Shown piece by piece: positions 1 to 5,339 of a stretch of 5,846 bases of DNA. The translations under genes were made by a program, and so were the position numbers. The notes below the pieces were generated by a model. It did not search any database. It worked only from the letters and a program-made list of their open reading frames with translations, and was not told the DNA's origin. Every line of letters begins with the position of its first letter. The stretch's first letter is position 1. Origin of the DNA: Planctomycetaceae bacterium UBA4655 (GTDB lineage: Bacteria > Planctomycetota > Planctomycetia > Pirellulales > UBA1268); NCBI GenBank assembly GCA_002405515.1, contig DHLZ01000064.1:1-5846 (forward strand), given 5' to 3'.

Positions 1-259
1 CTTGCGCCTCGGGCTTCCGGATATCTCAACGCAACGCCTGCAGGGCATCTGGCGCCTCGGGCTTCCGGGAATTTCCATCTATCGCCTGCAGGGCAACTTG
101 CGCCTCGGGCTTCCGGAAATTTCAACGCAACGCATGCAGGGAAACTCGCGCCTCAGGCTTCCGGGCATTTCCAGCAAACGCATGCAGGGAAACTCGCGCC
201 TCGGGCTTCCGGGGATTTCCAGCGATCGCCTGCAGGGCAACTCGCGCCTCGGGCTTCCG
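1..259. repeat. 48-bp tandem repeat array, five full units and one partial
   Basis: Units begin at 4, 52, 100, 148, 196 and 244, each exactly 48 bp apart. The sixth unit breaks off after its first 16 bases (244-259). The 5' half, GCGCCTCGGGCTTCCGG, is almost invariant (one G to A change, in unit 4). The middle, about 18 to 32 bases into each unit, is variable, and the last third (CGC, C or A, TGCAGGG) is conserved again. The array may extend beyond the left edge. Since 48 is a multiple of three, every frame reads as a 16-residue repeat. All three plus frames are open across the array, while at least two minus frames meet stops in units 1, 3 or 4. The plus frame entering at base 1 runs to a TAA at 322-324 and reads as repeats of the type LAPRASGNFNATHAGK; no start codon lies inside the window for it. 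I regard the array as an intergenic minisatellite; a coding role is possible but unsupported. Confidence 0.95.
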
Positions 260-497
260 TGGAGCCGTGCTGGCGATCAGCCAGCCAAAAACTACTGTCA
301 ACAACATCGTGCTCGGGGCAGTAACTTCCCGCCATTCAAGTCGGCATCCGAGCGAGCGAAGGACAGGCGGGCACCGATCCGCGAAGCGGATTGGTCGCGC
401 AGCGGGCGTCCGGCGAGCGGCACACGGGCAGCTCCGAACCCAGCGGCGTCGACCCACGCGCAGCGTGACGTTGGCCTGCAGCGTCGAAGCGTACGGT
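260..497. other. Intergenic stretch without a convincing gene, two hairpins
   Basis: This stretch lies between the repeat array and the 3' end of the isomerase-like gene. No reading frame here has a ribosome binding site with a protein-like sequence. Two inverted repeats are visible. One is at 269-285, with 6-bp arms GCTGGC and GCCAGC and a 5-nt loop. The other is at 374-394, with 9-bp arms CCGATCCGC and GCGGATTGG (one G-U wobble in plus-strand RNA) and a GAA loop. The second lies about 100 bp beyond the stop codon of the minus-strand gene and could end its transcript, but there is no T-run after it in either direction. Confidence 0.5.
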
Positions 498-1328
498 TCA
501 GCGGCGGGCGGCGGCGACCTGGGGCCGGCCCAGCCACTGTGAGAACGACGCTTCGAGCGATGCGAGCAGCCGCTCGACCCCCATTGCCTCGACCGCCTCG
601 CCGACGCAGTCGAATTCGACGTCGCCCCGATAGCCGTGTCGAACCAGCTCCCGGACGATCCGTTGCAGCGGCAGCGTTCCATGGCCGGGCGGAAGCCGAT
701 CGGTCTCCTGCGAGGGCGGTCCCAGCCGGTCGGCCGCCTGCACGACGGCCACCCTCGGCAGCATCCTCCGCAGGCTCTCGCTGAACCCCGGTTCGTCGGC
801 GAACTGCCAGAGGTCCACCGCGAGCATCACCGCCGGCTCGTCGAGGGAATCGACGAAGTCGAAGGTTTCCTCCAGGCCACCCAGGAAGCTGCAGTCGGCT
901 GAGAACGACGGGTGCAGCGGCTTGATCGCGAGCGCGACCCCCTCGCCCGCCGCCACCGGTCCGAGTTCCCTCATCGCCTCGGCGAGGAGCCGCCTGGCGT
1001 GGCCGATCGTGTGCCCGCCGCGGCAGCCGGCATGGAGCACGAGAACCGCGGCTCCCACCTCGACCGCGGTGGCGATCCCCTCCCGGACGTCGTCGAGGCT
1101 CTCGCGGAACGACCTGCCGTCGCCCCCGGTGAACCCGCCGCCCCACAGCAGGCTCGACGCCCGCAGGCCGGCCGTATCGAGCAGCGACCTCGCTTCGGCG
1201 GCCCCGACGTCGGACAGCTTCGTCCTCCAAACCGCGATCGAATCGAAGCCATGACGCACGAGCTGCGCGATCTCCTCGTGAAGCTCGCTGCGATAGGTGC
1301 TGAACTCGCTGATCGAAGCGCGAATCAT
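498..1328 (-). CDS. Sugar phosphate isomerase/epimerase-like TIM-barrel protein
   Basis: The 276-aa protein resembles the xylose isomerase-like TIM-barrel family (AP endonuclease 2 fold), which includes hydroxypyruvate isomerase, IolE and IolI, and ketose epimerases. Matching features are the N-terminal MIRASISEFS strand, LLWGGGFTGGDGRSF (60-74), LVLHAGCRGGHTIGHARRLL (96-115), PLHP (137-140), the DLWQ segment (172-175), VVQAADR (195-201) and GYRGDVEFD (232-240). The start was chosen because GGAGAG (complement of 1338-1343) lies 9 nt upstream; an in-frame ATG 39 codons earlier has a low-complexity leader. Where relatives have a metal-binding glutamate before PLHP or PMHP, this protein has Lys136. 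Where they have His in a DTYH-type motif, it has Gln175. Asp172 and Glu238 remain. The substrate cannot be named. It is transcribed divergently from arfB. Confidence 0.87.
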   Translation of the reverse strand: MIRASISEFSTYRSELHEEIAQLVRHGFDSIAVWRTKLSDVGAAEARSLLDTAGLRASSLLWGGGFTGGDGRSFRESLDDVREGIATAVEVGAAVLVLHAGCRGGHTIGHARRLLAEAMRELGPVAAGEGVALAIKPLHPSFSADCSFLGGLEETFDFVDSLDEPAVMLAVDLWQFADEPGFSESLRRMLPRVAVVQAADRLGPPSQETDRLPPGHGTLPLQRIVRELVRHGYRGDVEFDCVGEAVEAMGVERLLASLEASFSQWLGRPQVAAARR

Positions 1329-1389
1329 TTCGACGTGCTCTCCGGAAACTGGAAACGGGGCGGCGGCATGGCCCGCCCGCGGCTGCGGC

Positions 1390-1419
1390 AGTATGCAAAC
1401 GCCGCGAAAAAGATGTCCA
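1390..1419 (-). promoter_or_regulatory. Candidate sigma70-type promoter for the isomerase-like gene
   Basis: On the minus strand TGGACA (complement of 1414-1419) is followed after 18 bp by CATACT (complement of 1390-1395). These match the -35 and -10 consensus at five and four of six positions. Transcription would begin near 1383, giving a leader of about 55 nt that contains the ribosome binding site. This is inference from sequence only. Confidence 0.3.
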
Positions 1420-1521
1420 GACGGGTTCGGGGCGGCGTATTTCATCGTTGGAAATGTGGCTGCCGACGAGCCGTGCCAGCACAGCCATCAACGTTTTCTC
1501 GGCTTGACTTTTCCATGCGAA

Positions 1522-1537
1522 CGGTTTTCGAAAACCG
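1522..1537. promoter_or_regulatory. 16-bp perfect palindrome, possible operator
   Basis: CGGTTTTCGAAAACCG is a perfect 16-bp inverted repeat in the divergent region between the isomerase-like gene and arfB. Its right end lies about 28 bp upstream of the TATACT box at 1566. It has the size and symmetry of a site for a dimeric repressor. No candidate regulator gene lies nearby. Confidence 0.4.
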
Positions 1538-1550
1538 GACGGCAATCATC

Positions 1551-1565
1551 CGCATGCTCCATGCG
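1551..1565. promoter_or_regulatory. Inverted repeat abutting the arfB -10 box
   Basis: CGCATG and CATGCG are 6-bp arms separated by CTC, and the right arm directly touches TATACT (1566-1571). The 7-mer CCATGCG also occurs as a direct repeat at 1513-1519 and 1559-1565. A protein bound here would cover the promoter spacer. Confidence 0.3.
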
Positions 1566-1571
1566 TATACT
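1566..1571 (+). promoter_or_regulatory. Candidate -10 box of arfB
   Basis: TATACT differs from the TATAAT consensus at one position. The next start codon (1579) begins 8 nt after it, about where transcription would begin. No good -35 box lies 16 to 18 bp upstream. The octamer GTATACTT recurs before the next plus-strand gene at 2035-2042. Confidence 0.4.
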
Positions 1572-1578
1572 TCGGTGC

Positions 1579-2022
1579 ATGCCGAGCGAGGGAAGAGTCG
1601 ATCCGATTCGCGTATCGAGCGGGGGCTTCACGATTCCCGCCGAGGAGCTTGCCTGGCAGTTCGCCCGCAGCGGCGGCCCCGGCGGCCAGCACGTCAACAG
1701 GACGAGCAGCAAGGCCACGCTGCGGTTCGACGTGATCGGCTCCCGAAGCCTTCCCGACGAGGTTCGCGGCCGGCTGCTGGCCCAGTGTGGCGGCCGGCTG
1801 ACCCGCTCCGGCGAGCTCGTCATCTCGAGCCAGCGTCACCGCGACCAGCCCCGCAACGTGACCGACTGCGTCGAGAAGTTCACCGAGCTTCTCGAGCGGG
1901 CCGCCGCGAGACCGAAGCGACGCAGAAAGACGCGGGTTCCCCGCGCGGCCGTCGCCAGGCGTCGCGAGGAGAAGAAACGCCTCTCGTCGAAGAAGGAGTC
2001 GCGGCGAGGCACGGCTGAATGA
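1579..2022 (+). CDS. arfB: ArfB, alternative ribosome-rescue peptidyl-tRNA hydrolase
   Basis: ArfB (YaeJ) enters ribosomes stalled on mRNA without a stop codon and hydrolyses the peptidyl-tRNA. The 147-aa protein has the release-factor catalytic domain at about residues 13-105, with the GGQ motif at 35-37 in the context SGGPGGQHVN. It lacks the codon-recognition domains of RF1 and RF2. The tail at 111-143 is very rich in Arg and Lys, as expected for the ArfB extension that occupies the empty mRNA channel. Length is close to the E. coli protein (about 140 aa). The start at 1579 is preferred: the upstream in-frame ATG at 1561 overlaps the likely -10 box, and neither has a clear ribosome binding site, so the message may be leaderless. 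It is followed by the UVR-motif gene after 72 bp. Confidence 0.93.
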   Translation: MPSEGRVDPIRVSSGGFTIPAEELAWQFARSGGPGGQHVNRTSSKATLRFDVIGSRSLPDEVRGRLLAQCGGRLTRSGELVISSQRHRDQPRNVTDCVEKFTELLERAAARPKRRRKTRVPRAAVARRREEKKRLSSKKESRRGTAE

Positions 2023-2032
2023 ACCCCTGGAT

Positions 2033-2041
2033 TGGTATACT
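2033..2041 (+). promoter_or_regulatory. Candidate extended -10 promoter of the UVR-motif gene
   Basis: TGGTATACT combines a TGN extension with TATACT, starting 10 bp after the arfB stop codon. No clear -35 box is present, which is compatible with an extended -10 promoter. Transcription would begin near 2048-2050, at the foot of the hairpin at 2050-2071. Confidence 0.4.
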
Positions 2042-2049
2042 TTCCAGGG

Positions 2050-2071
2050 CCGCCCGGTGACCGCCGGGCGG
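2050..2071 (+). promoter_or_regulatory. Stem-loop in the leader of the UVR-motif gene
   Basis: CCGCCCGG and CCGGGCGG form a perfect 8-bp stem around the loop TGACCG. It sits between the arfB stop (2022) and the AGGAGG ribosome binding site (2078-2083). No T-run follows, so an intrinsic terminator is unlikely. If the TATACT at 2036 is a promoter, this hairpin forms the very 5' end of the mRNA and could protect it from decay. Confidence 0.45.
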
Positions 2072-2094
2072 ACATCCAGGAGGATGACCACGAC

Positions 2095-2877
2095 ATGGCA
2101 GGTTTTCGCGACATCGACTCGATCCTGAAGGGCTGGCCCTTCCGTCCGGGAGAGGTCACCGCGCGGATGGTGAAGGCCCGCAGCGGCCGCCAGGTGATCC
2201 AGATGCGGGTCGACATGGGCCTCCTCCAGATGGAGATGGAGCACCGCCCCGACGGGGAGCGGCCGGGGGGCGCCGAGACCTTCTTCGACTACGTCGTCGG
2301 GGAGGCGGTGCGGGAGGGGGAATCCTTCACGCTCTCGAAAGAGCAGTGCGCCGAGGCCGACCGGGAGTTCGTGCAGTTCTACCACCGGCGGATCTGCTGG
2401 CTGGCGCTGCGGGAATACAAGCGGGCCGCGAAGGACGCCGACCACAGCCTGGCCCTCATGGACTTCGTGCGGGACCACTCCCCCGACGAGGAATGGACGC
2501 TGTCGCACGAGCAGTACCGTCCGTTCGTGCTCTTCCATCGGGTGCAGGCGGGGGCGCTGGCGGCCCTCGAGGAGGACGGCCCTGAATCGGCGATCCGCGA
2601 GATCAACCGCGGCCTCGACCGGTTCAAGGACCTCTTCGAGCGGTACGACGCGGCGGAACGATTCTCCGACGACGAACTCGTGAAGCGTCTTTCCGACATG
2701 CGGGAGCACGTCCGAAAGCGGTACGACGTCGGCAGCACGCTCGAGGAGCAGCTGGCGCAGGCGGTCGAGGCCGAGAATTACGAACTGGCGGCCCAACTCC
2801 GCGACCGGATGCGTCAGATCCCCACCGCCAGCGTAGGCCATACGGAAGCCCGCGGCGGCAGCCGAGAGGGGCGCTGA
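2095..2877 (+). CDS. UvrB/UvrC (UVR) motif protein
   Basis: The 260-aa protein ends in a clear UVR motif at about 216-242 (LEEQLAQAVEAENYELAAQL followed by RDRMRQI). This helical hairpin is known from UvrB, UvrC and McsA/ClpC-type adaptors, where it mediates protein contacts. The N-terminal part (about 1-75) contains RQVIQMRVDMGLLQMEME, followed by an RPDGERP segment. This resembles a family I associate with planctomycetes, but the function is unknown. The middle (85-210) is charged and apparently helical, with possible TPR-like hairpins. There is no nuclease or helicase motif and no signal peptide. The start has AGGAGG 11 nt upstream; the ATG at 2084 opens only a short frame. The last 15 residues include a piece of DNA similar to the left-edge repeat (2843-2857). 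Confidence 0.85.
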   Translation: MAGFRDIDSILKGWPFRPGEVTARMVKARSGRQVIQMRVDMGLLQMEMEHRPDGERPGGAETFFDYVVGEAVREGESFTLSKEQCAEADREFVQFYHRRICWLALREYKRAAKDADHSLALMDFVRDHSPDEEWTLSHEQYRPFVLFHRVQAGALAALEEDGPESAIREINRGLDRFKDLFERYDAAERFSDDELVKRLSDMREHVRKRYDVGSTLEEQLAQAVEAENYELAAQLRDRMRQIPTASVGHTEARGGSREGR

Positions 2878-3192
2878 GAACCGCAACGGCGTTCGGCGGA
2901 AGCGGCAGTCGGTTTGTAGCCGTGAAAATTTTTCATTCGCCGGACCTGTGCGGCTGGCGGTTTCGGGCGGCAACACACCTTCGGAAAAGCCCCCTCGCGT
3001 CACACTGGGTCGGTTTTGCAGGATAGGCGAACGGGAACGGAATTTTTTCGCCCCGGCTGGGTTTGGCCCGGGATGTGCTCCTGGATTCTGCGGCAGAGTT
3101 GAAGGACGCGGCTTCCGCCGCGGCGGACGATCCCTTCCGGCTCGTTCCGCCGCCCGGACGTCGGCGAGATGGAAAAGTCCAGGAGACAGGCG
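2878..3192. other. Intergenic region between the UVR-motif gene and the orphan gene
   Basis: I see no convincing gene here. It holds a 13-bp A/T palindrome, TGAAAATTTTTCA (2923-2935), preceded by weak CGGC/GCCG pairing, which might end the UVR transcript. An A/T-rich stretch follows at 3041-3048, then a sigma54-like site (3064-3078) and a hairpin at 3107-3122 (CGCGGC, loop TTCC, GCCGCG). The frame open from 3027 has a few codons of plausible composition up to about 3170 but no ribosome binding site, and it runs on antisense to the DUF11-like gene. Confidence 0.5.
3064..3078 (+). promoter_or_regulatory. Candidate sigma54 (-24/-12) promoter
   Basis: TGGCCCGGGATGTGC keeps the two key dinucleotides of the sigma54 consensus, GG and GC, at the correct 10-nt spacing and matches 9 of 11 defined positions of TGGCACGN4TTGC. 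It lies about 115 bp before the orphan gene, downstream of an A/T-rich tract. The mismatches are C for A in the first element and G for T in the second. A chance match in GC-rich DNA cannot be excluded. Confidence 0.25.
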
Positions 3193-3468
3193 ATGAAAAC
3201 CACCCTCCCTCGGTCGCTGTCAAACACCTACTCGATTCGGGTCGGCTCCGTCGAATGCCGCATCCGCGGCATCGAAGTCGAGCCGATCGAGGCGATCTTC
3301 GCGGAGCCGTCCGACGACCGTCGCACGGCCCGCGAACATGCCGAGCCTTGGTCGGACATTACCGGGCCCGACGAGATCGTGGCGGAACGGATGGCCCCGC
3401 CTCCCGCCGTGCGGAAGCGTTCGCGGCTGTTGGCGTCGCGGGCGATCCTGCTCGGAGCCTGCGACTGA
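3193..3468 (+). CDS. Small hypothetical protein, 91 aa
   Basis: I do not recognise this family. The frame is supported by a good ribosome binding site, AGGAGA at 3181-3186, 6 nt before the ATG, and by many codons ending in G or C. The protein starts MKTTLPRSLS and has a strand-like segment, YSIRVGSVECRIRGIEVEPI (13-32). An acidic stretch covers about 28-66, and a basic segment, RKRSRLLASR, lies at 74-83. There are cysteines at 22 and 90, but no signal peptide or membrane segment. It appears soluble and cytoplasmic. It ends 41 bp before the stop codon of the convergent DUF11-like gene. A minus-strand frame overlaps it but lacks support. Confidence 0.6.
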   Translation: MKTTLPRSLSNTYSIRVGSVECRIRGIEVEPIEAIFAEPSDDRRTAREHAEPWSDITGPDEIVAERMAPPPAVRKRSRLLASRAILLGACD

Positions 3469-3489
3469 CCGCGGCTCCCGTCCTCGACG

Positions 3490-3509
3490 GCCGATCCGAT
3501 CGGACCGGC
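3490..3509. terminator. Hairpin between convergent genes, possible two-way terminator
   Basis: The segment folds as four base pairs, one A-C mismatch and three base pairs around a GATC loop (arms GCCGATCC and GGACCGGC). It fills the gap between the plus-strand orphan gene (ends 3468) and the minus-strand stop codon at 3510-3512. There is no U-run on either side, so termination by this hairpin alone is uncertain. Confidence 0.4.
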
Positions 3510-4208
3510 TCACTCCGCCGACTTCGGCCGGACGAGGATCACCGCCTCGCGGGCGACGTGCCCGGGCAGATCGCGGCAGCCGACCTCGACCCGGTAGGCG
3601 ACGGCGCCGGGGCGTGCCGCCCGGCCGGTGACCTCGAGCTGCACCGAATCGTCTTCGCCGAGGCGTGCGATCGGGCTGAACTTCGCCTCCCCAGTGGCGA
3701 GGGAGTGGCCGTGGCCCTCGGCGGCCAACGGCTCGATGCCTTCGGCGAAGTAGAGCGTGGCAACGACGTGATGGGCGGTCGCTCCCGCATTGCGGATCGT
3801 GATCCTCCAGCGGATCCAATCGCCCTGGCGGGCATCGACCGTCGACTCCTCGCAGTCGATGAGGAGCCTCGGCACCGCCGGTTTTCGGGCCACCGTCTTG
3901 ACGGCCGGCGCATCCGCGGCGGCAGCCCGCTCGACCGCAGCCTCCGTGGCCGGCGGCGTCGCTGCGACCGCGGGGGACGACGGCGGCTCGGATTTCAGCT
4001 TGTCGGCCATGGCAATCCGCACGGCCAGGGGCCTGCGGCCGGAAGCGGCCGTCGAGGCGTTCGACTGCACGGGTTTCCCCGTCGATCTGGCGACCTCGGC
4101 CGGACCGGCGGCAGTCGCGTCACCGACCGACCACGACATCCCCAGCCCCAAGACACCGGCCACGAACGCCGCCATCGAGAATGACGCCATCGAGAATGAC
4201 CTTGTCAT
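3510..4208 (-). CDS. Exported protein with a DUF11-like domain
   Basis: The 232-aa protein begins with a signal peptide: a short basic start (MTR), a hydrophobic core at about 8-28 and an ATA site at 31-33 for signal peptidase I. A low-complexity Ala/Pro/Ser-rich linker covers about 35-112. The C-terminal domain (114-227) matches the DUF11 or conserved-repeat beta-sandwich pattern: ARQGDWIRWRITIRNAG (126-142), HHVVATLYFAEGIEPL (146-161), then a strand pattern ending in EAVILV (221-226). DUF11 domains are found in cell-surface and exported proteins; the ligand is unknown. Only one copy is present. The start has AGGAGG (complement of 4215-4220) 6 nt upstream. The signal peptide contains a 15-bp duplication (SFSMA twice). 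It lies 123 bp downstream of bioB. Confidence 0.85.
   Translation of the reverse strand: MTRSFSMASFSMAAFVAGVLGLGMSWSVGDATAAGPAEVARSTGKPVQSNASTAASGRRPLAVRIAMADKLKSEPPSSPAVAATPPATEAAVERAAAADAPAVKTVARKPAVPRLLIDCEESTVDARQGDWIRWRITIRNAGATAHHVVATLYFAEGIEPLAAEGHGHSLATGEAKFSPIARLGEDDSVQLEVTGRAARPGAVAYRVEVGCRDLPGHVAREAVILVRPKSAE
4170..4199 (-). repeat. 15-bp tandem duplication in the signal peptide
   Basis: Two perfect adjacent copies of CGCCATCGAGAATGA (plus-strand sequence, 4170-4184 and 4185-4199) encode SFSMA-SFSMA at residues 4-13 of the exported protein. The copies are identical, which suggests a recent slippage event that lengthened the start of the signal peptide by five residues without changing the frame. 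Confidence 0.9.
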
Positions 4209-4221
4209 CTTCCCCCTCCTG

Positions 4222-4266
4222 CCTGTCGAGCCCGACAGGAACGCCACCCCGGCGCACCCGCCGGGG
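4222..4266 (-). promoter_or_regulatory. Two perfect stem-loops in the leader of the DUF11-like gene
   Basis: Two hairpins lie in series just before the ribosome binding site. One at 4247-4266 has an 8-bp stem, CCCCGGCG and CGCCGGGG, with a 4-nt loop. The other at 4222-4239 has a 7-bp stem, CCTGTCG and CGACAGG, with a 4-nt loop. The second ends one base before AGGAGG (4215-4220), so its folding could affect ribosome access. No known riboswitch consensus is recognised. Confidence 0.5.
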
Positions 4267-4308
4267 GAAGGTATCGGTCGAACCGTCCGTAGGGCTTTTG
4301 ACGGAATC

Positions 4309-4329
4309 GCCCGCGAGGCTTCCGCGGGC
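4309..4329 (-). terminator. Hairpin just after the bioB stop codon
   Basis: A perfect 7-bp stem, GCCCGCG and CGCGGGC, with a 7-nt loop starts 2 bp beyond the bioB stop (4332-4334). It is well placed to end or protect the bioB transcript. The next bases on the minus strand (GATTCCGTC) lack the U-run of an intrinsic terminator. Confidence 0.4.
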
Positions 4330-4331
4330 CG

Positions 4332-5339
4332 TCAATCTGCGCAGGCCAGGGGTTCGGCCGACTCTGCGCCACGGGTGACGACGAACCCCATGTCGCTGAT
4401 CAACGCGTAGTCGGCTTCGGGCAGTTGCCCCTTCGTCGTGAGGTAGTCGCCGACGAAGATCGAGTTGGCGGCATAGAGCCCCAGCGGCTGCAGGCTGCGG
4501 AGGTGGACCTCCCGGCCGCCGGCGATCCGCAGCTCGGAGGACGGGTTGACGAGCCTCATCATCGCCAGCGCACGCAGGCAGTCGCGGGGCGAGAGGCGAT
4601 CACTGCCCTCGAGAGGCGTGCCGTCGATCGCCTGGAGGAAGTTCAGCGGGATGCTCTCCACCCTGAGATCCCTCAGTTCGGTCGCCATGTCGATCAGGTC
4701 GTCGTGCGATTCCCCCATGCCGATGATGCCGCCGCTGCAGAGGGAGAGCCCGGCATCGCGGCAGGCCTGGAGCGTCCGCAACCGATCGGCATAGGTGTGG
4801 GTGGTGCAGATCTCCGGATAGAACCGCCTCCCCGTGTTGAGATTGTGGTTCACCTTGTCGACGCCCGCTGCTGCGAGCCTCCCCGCCTGCTCGGGAGTCA
4901 GCAGGCCGAGGCACGCGCAGATATTCAGCCCGTACTGCCGCTTGATCTCGGGAACGATCGAACAGACGGCGTCGATCTCACGCTCCGAAGGGCCCCGGGC
5001 GGAGATCACGATGCAGAAGGTCTTCGACTGCCGCTCGGCCGCGAGCCTCGCCCCCTCGAGCAGCTTCGGCGCCGAAAGCAGGTTGTATCGCGGGATCTCG
5101 GCGTCGCTCACCTTCGACTGCGAGCAGTAGCCGCAATCCTCGGGGCAGAGGCCGCTCTTCGCGTTCATGAGAAAGAACAGCTGCACGGTGTTGCCGAAAT
5201 GGTGGTGGCGAACCCGGTAGGCCGCCGCCAGCACGTCGAGGATCTCAGCGTCGTCCGATTCGAGGATCGAGCGGGCGGCGCCGCGATCGATCGAGCCGCC
5301 ATCGAGGACGGAATCGGCCATCTCCTGCCAACGGTTCAT
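4332..5339 (-). CDS. bioB: Biotin synthase
   Basis: BioB is a radical SAM enzyme that inserts sulfur into dethiobiotin, the last step of biotin synthesis in the cytoplasm. The 335-aa protein has the CxxxCxxC motif binding the 4Fe-4S cluster at Cys65, Cys69 and Cys72 (CPEDCGYCSQS). The ligands of the second, sulfur-donating 2Fe-2S cluster are present as Cys109, Cys141 (NICACLG), Cys201 (LCSGGIIGMGE) and Arg276 (AGGRE). The VNHNLNT segment (163-169) matches the substrate-contacting region. The C-terminus, LQPLGLYAANSIFVGDYLTT (283-302), resembles Bacillus-type BioB. The start has GGGAGA (complement of 5348-5353) 8 nt upstream; the frame extends 97 codons further but that part lacks homology and overlaps the TPR gene. 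No other bio gene lies in the window. Confidence 0.97.
   Translation of the reverse strand: MNRWQEMADSVLDGGSIDRGAARSILESDDAEILDVLAAAYRVRHHHFGNTVQLFFLMNAKSGLCPEDCGYCSQSKVSDAEIPRYNLLSAPKLLEGARLAAERQSKTFCIVISARGPSEREIDAVCSIVPEIKRQYGLNICACLGLLTPEQAGRLAAAGVDKVNHNLNTGRRFYPEICTTHTYADRLRTLQACRDAGLSLCSGGIIGMGESHDDLIDMATELRDLRVESIPLNFLQAIDGTPLEGSDRLSPRDCLRALAMMRLVNPSSELRIAGGREVHLRSLQPLGLYAANSIFVGDYLTTKGQLPEADYALISDMGFVVTRGAESAEPLACAD

Noticed and set aside
220..227. GCGATCGC, the cyanobacterial HIP1 octamer
   Set aside because: I found it only in the left array and in the right-edge repeat copy, so it is part of this repeat and not a genome-wide HIP1 signal.
1..259. CRISPR array
   Set aside because: The 48-bp units are contiguous and no unique spacers of constant length alternate with identical repeats.
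122..310. Minus-strand peptide starting MLLTVVFGWLIAST and running into the repeat, resembling a signal peptide
   Set aside because: No ribosome binding site, and it is cut by a stop inside repeat unit 3. Likely chance.
1439..1455. ATTTC/GAAAT inverted repeat
   Set aside because: Arms of 5 bp with a 7-nt gap are expected by chance in a region this long.
298..1545. 415-codon minus-strand frame
   Set aside because: Arg/Gly/Ala-rich product without family features, in a different frame from the well-supported isomerase-like gene on the same strand.
912..2018. 368-codon plus-strand frame
   Set aside because: Lies antisense to the isomerase-like gene and out of frame with arfB; open only because of high GC.
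1546..3003. 485-codon minus-strand frame
   Set aside because: Antisense shadow of arfB and the UVR-motif gene, both of which have clear homology on the plus strand.
3063..4184. 373-codon plus-strand frame
   Set aside because: Its first 35 codons look passable, but it has only a TTG start without a ribosome binding site, crosses the orphan gene in another frame and is antisense to the DUF11-like gene.
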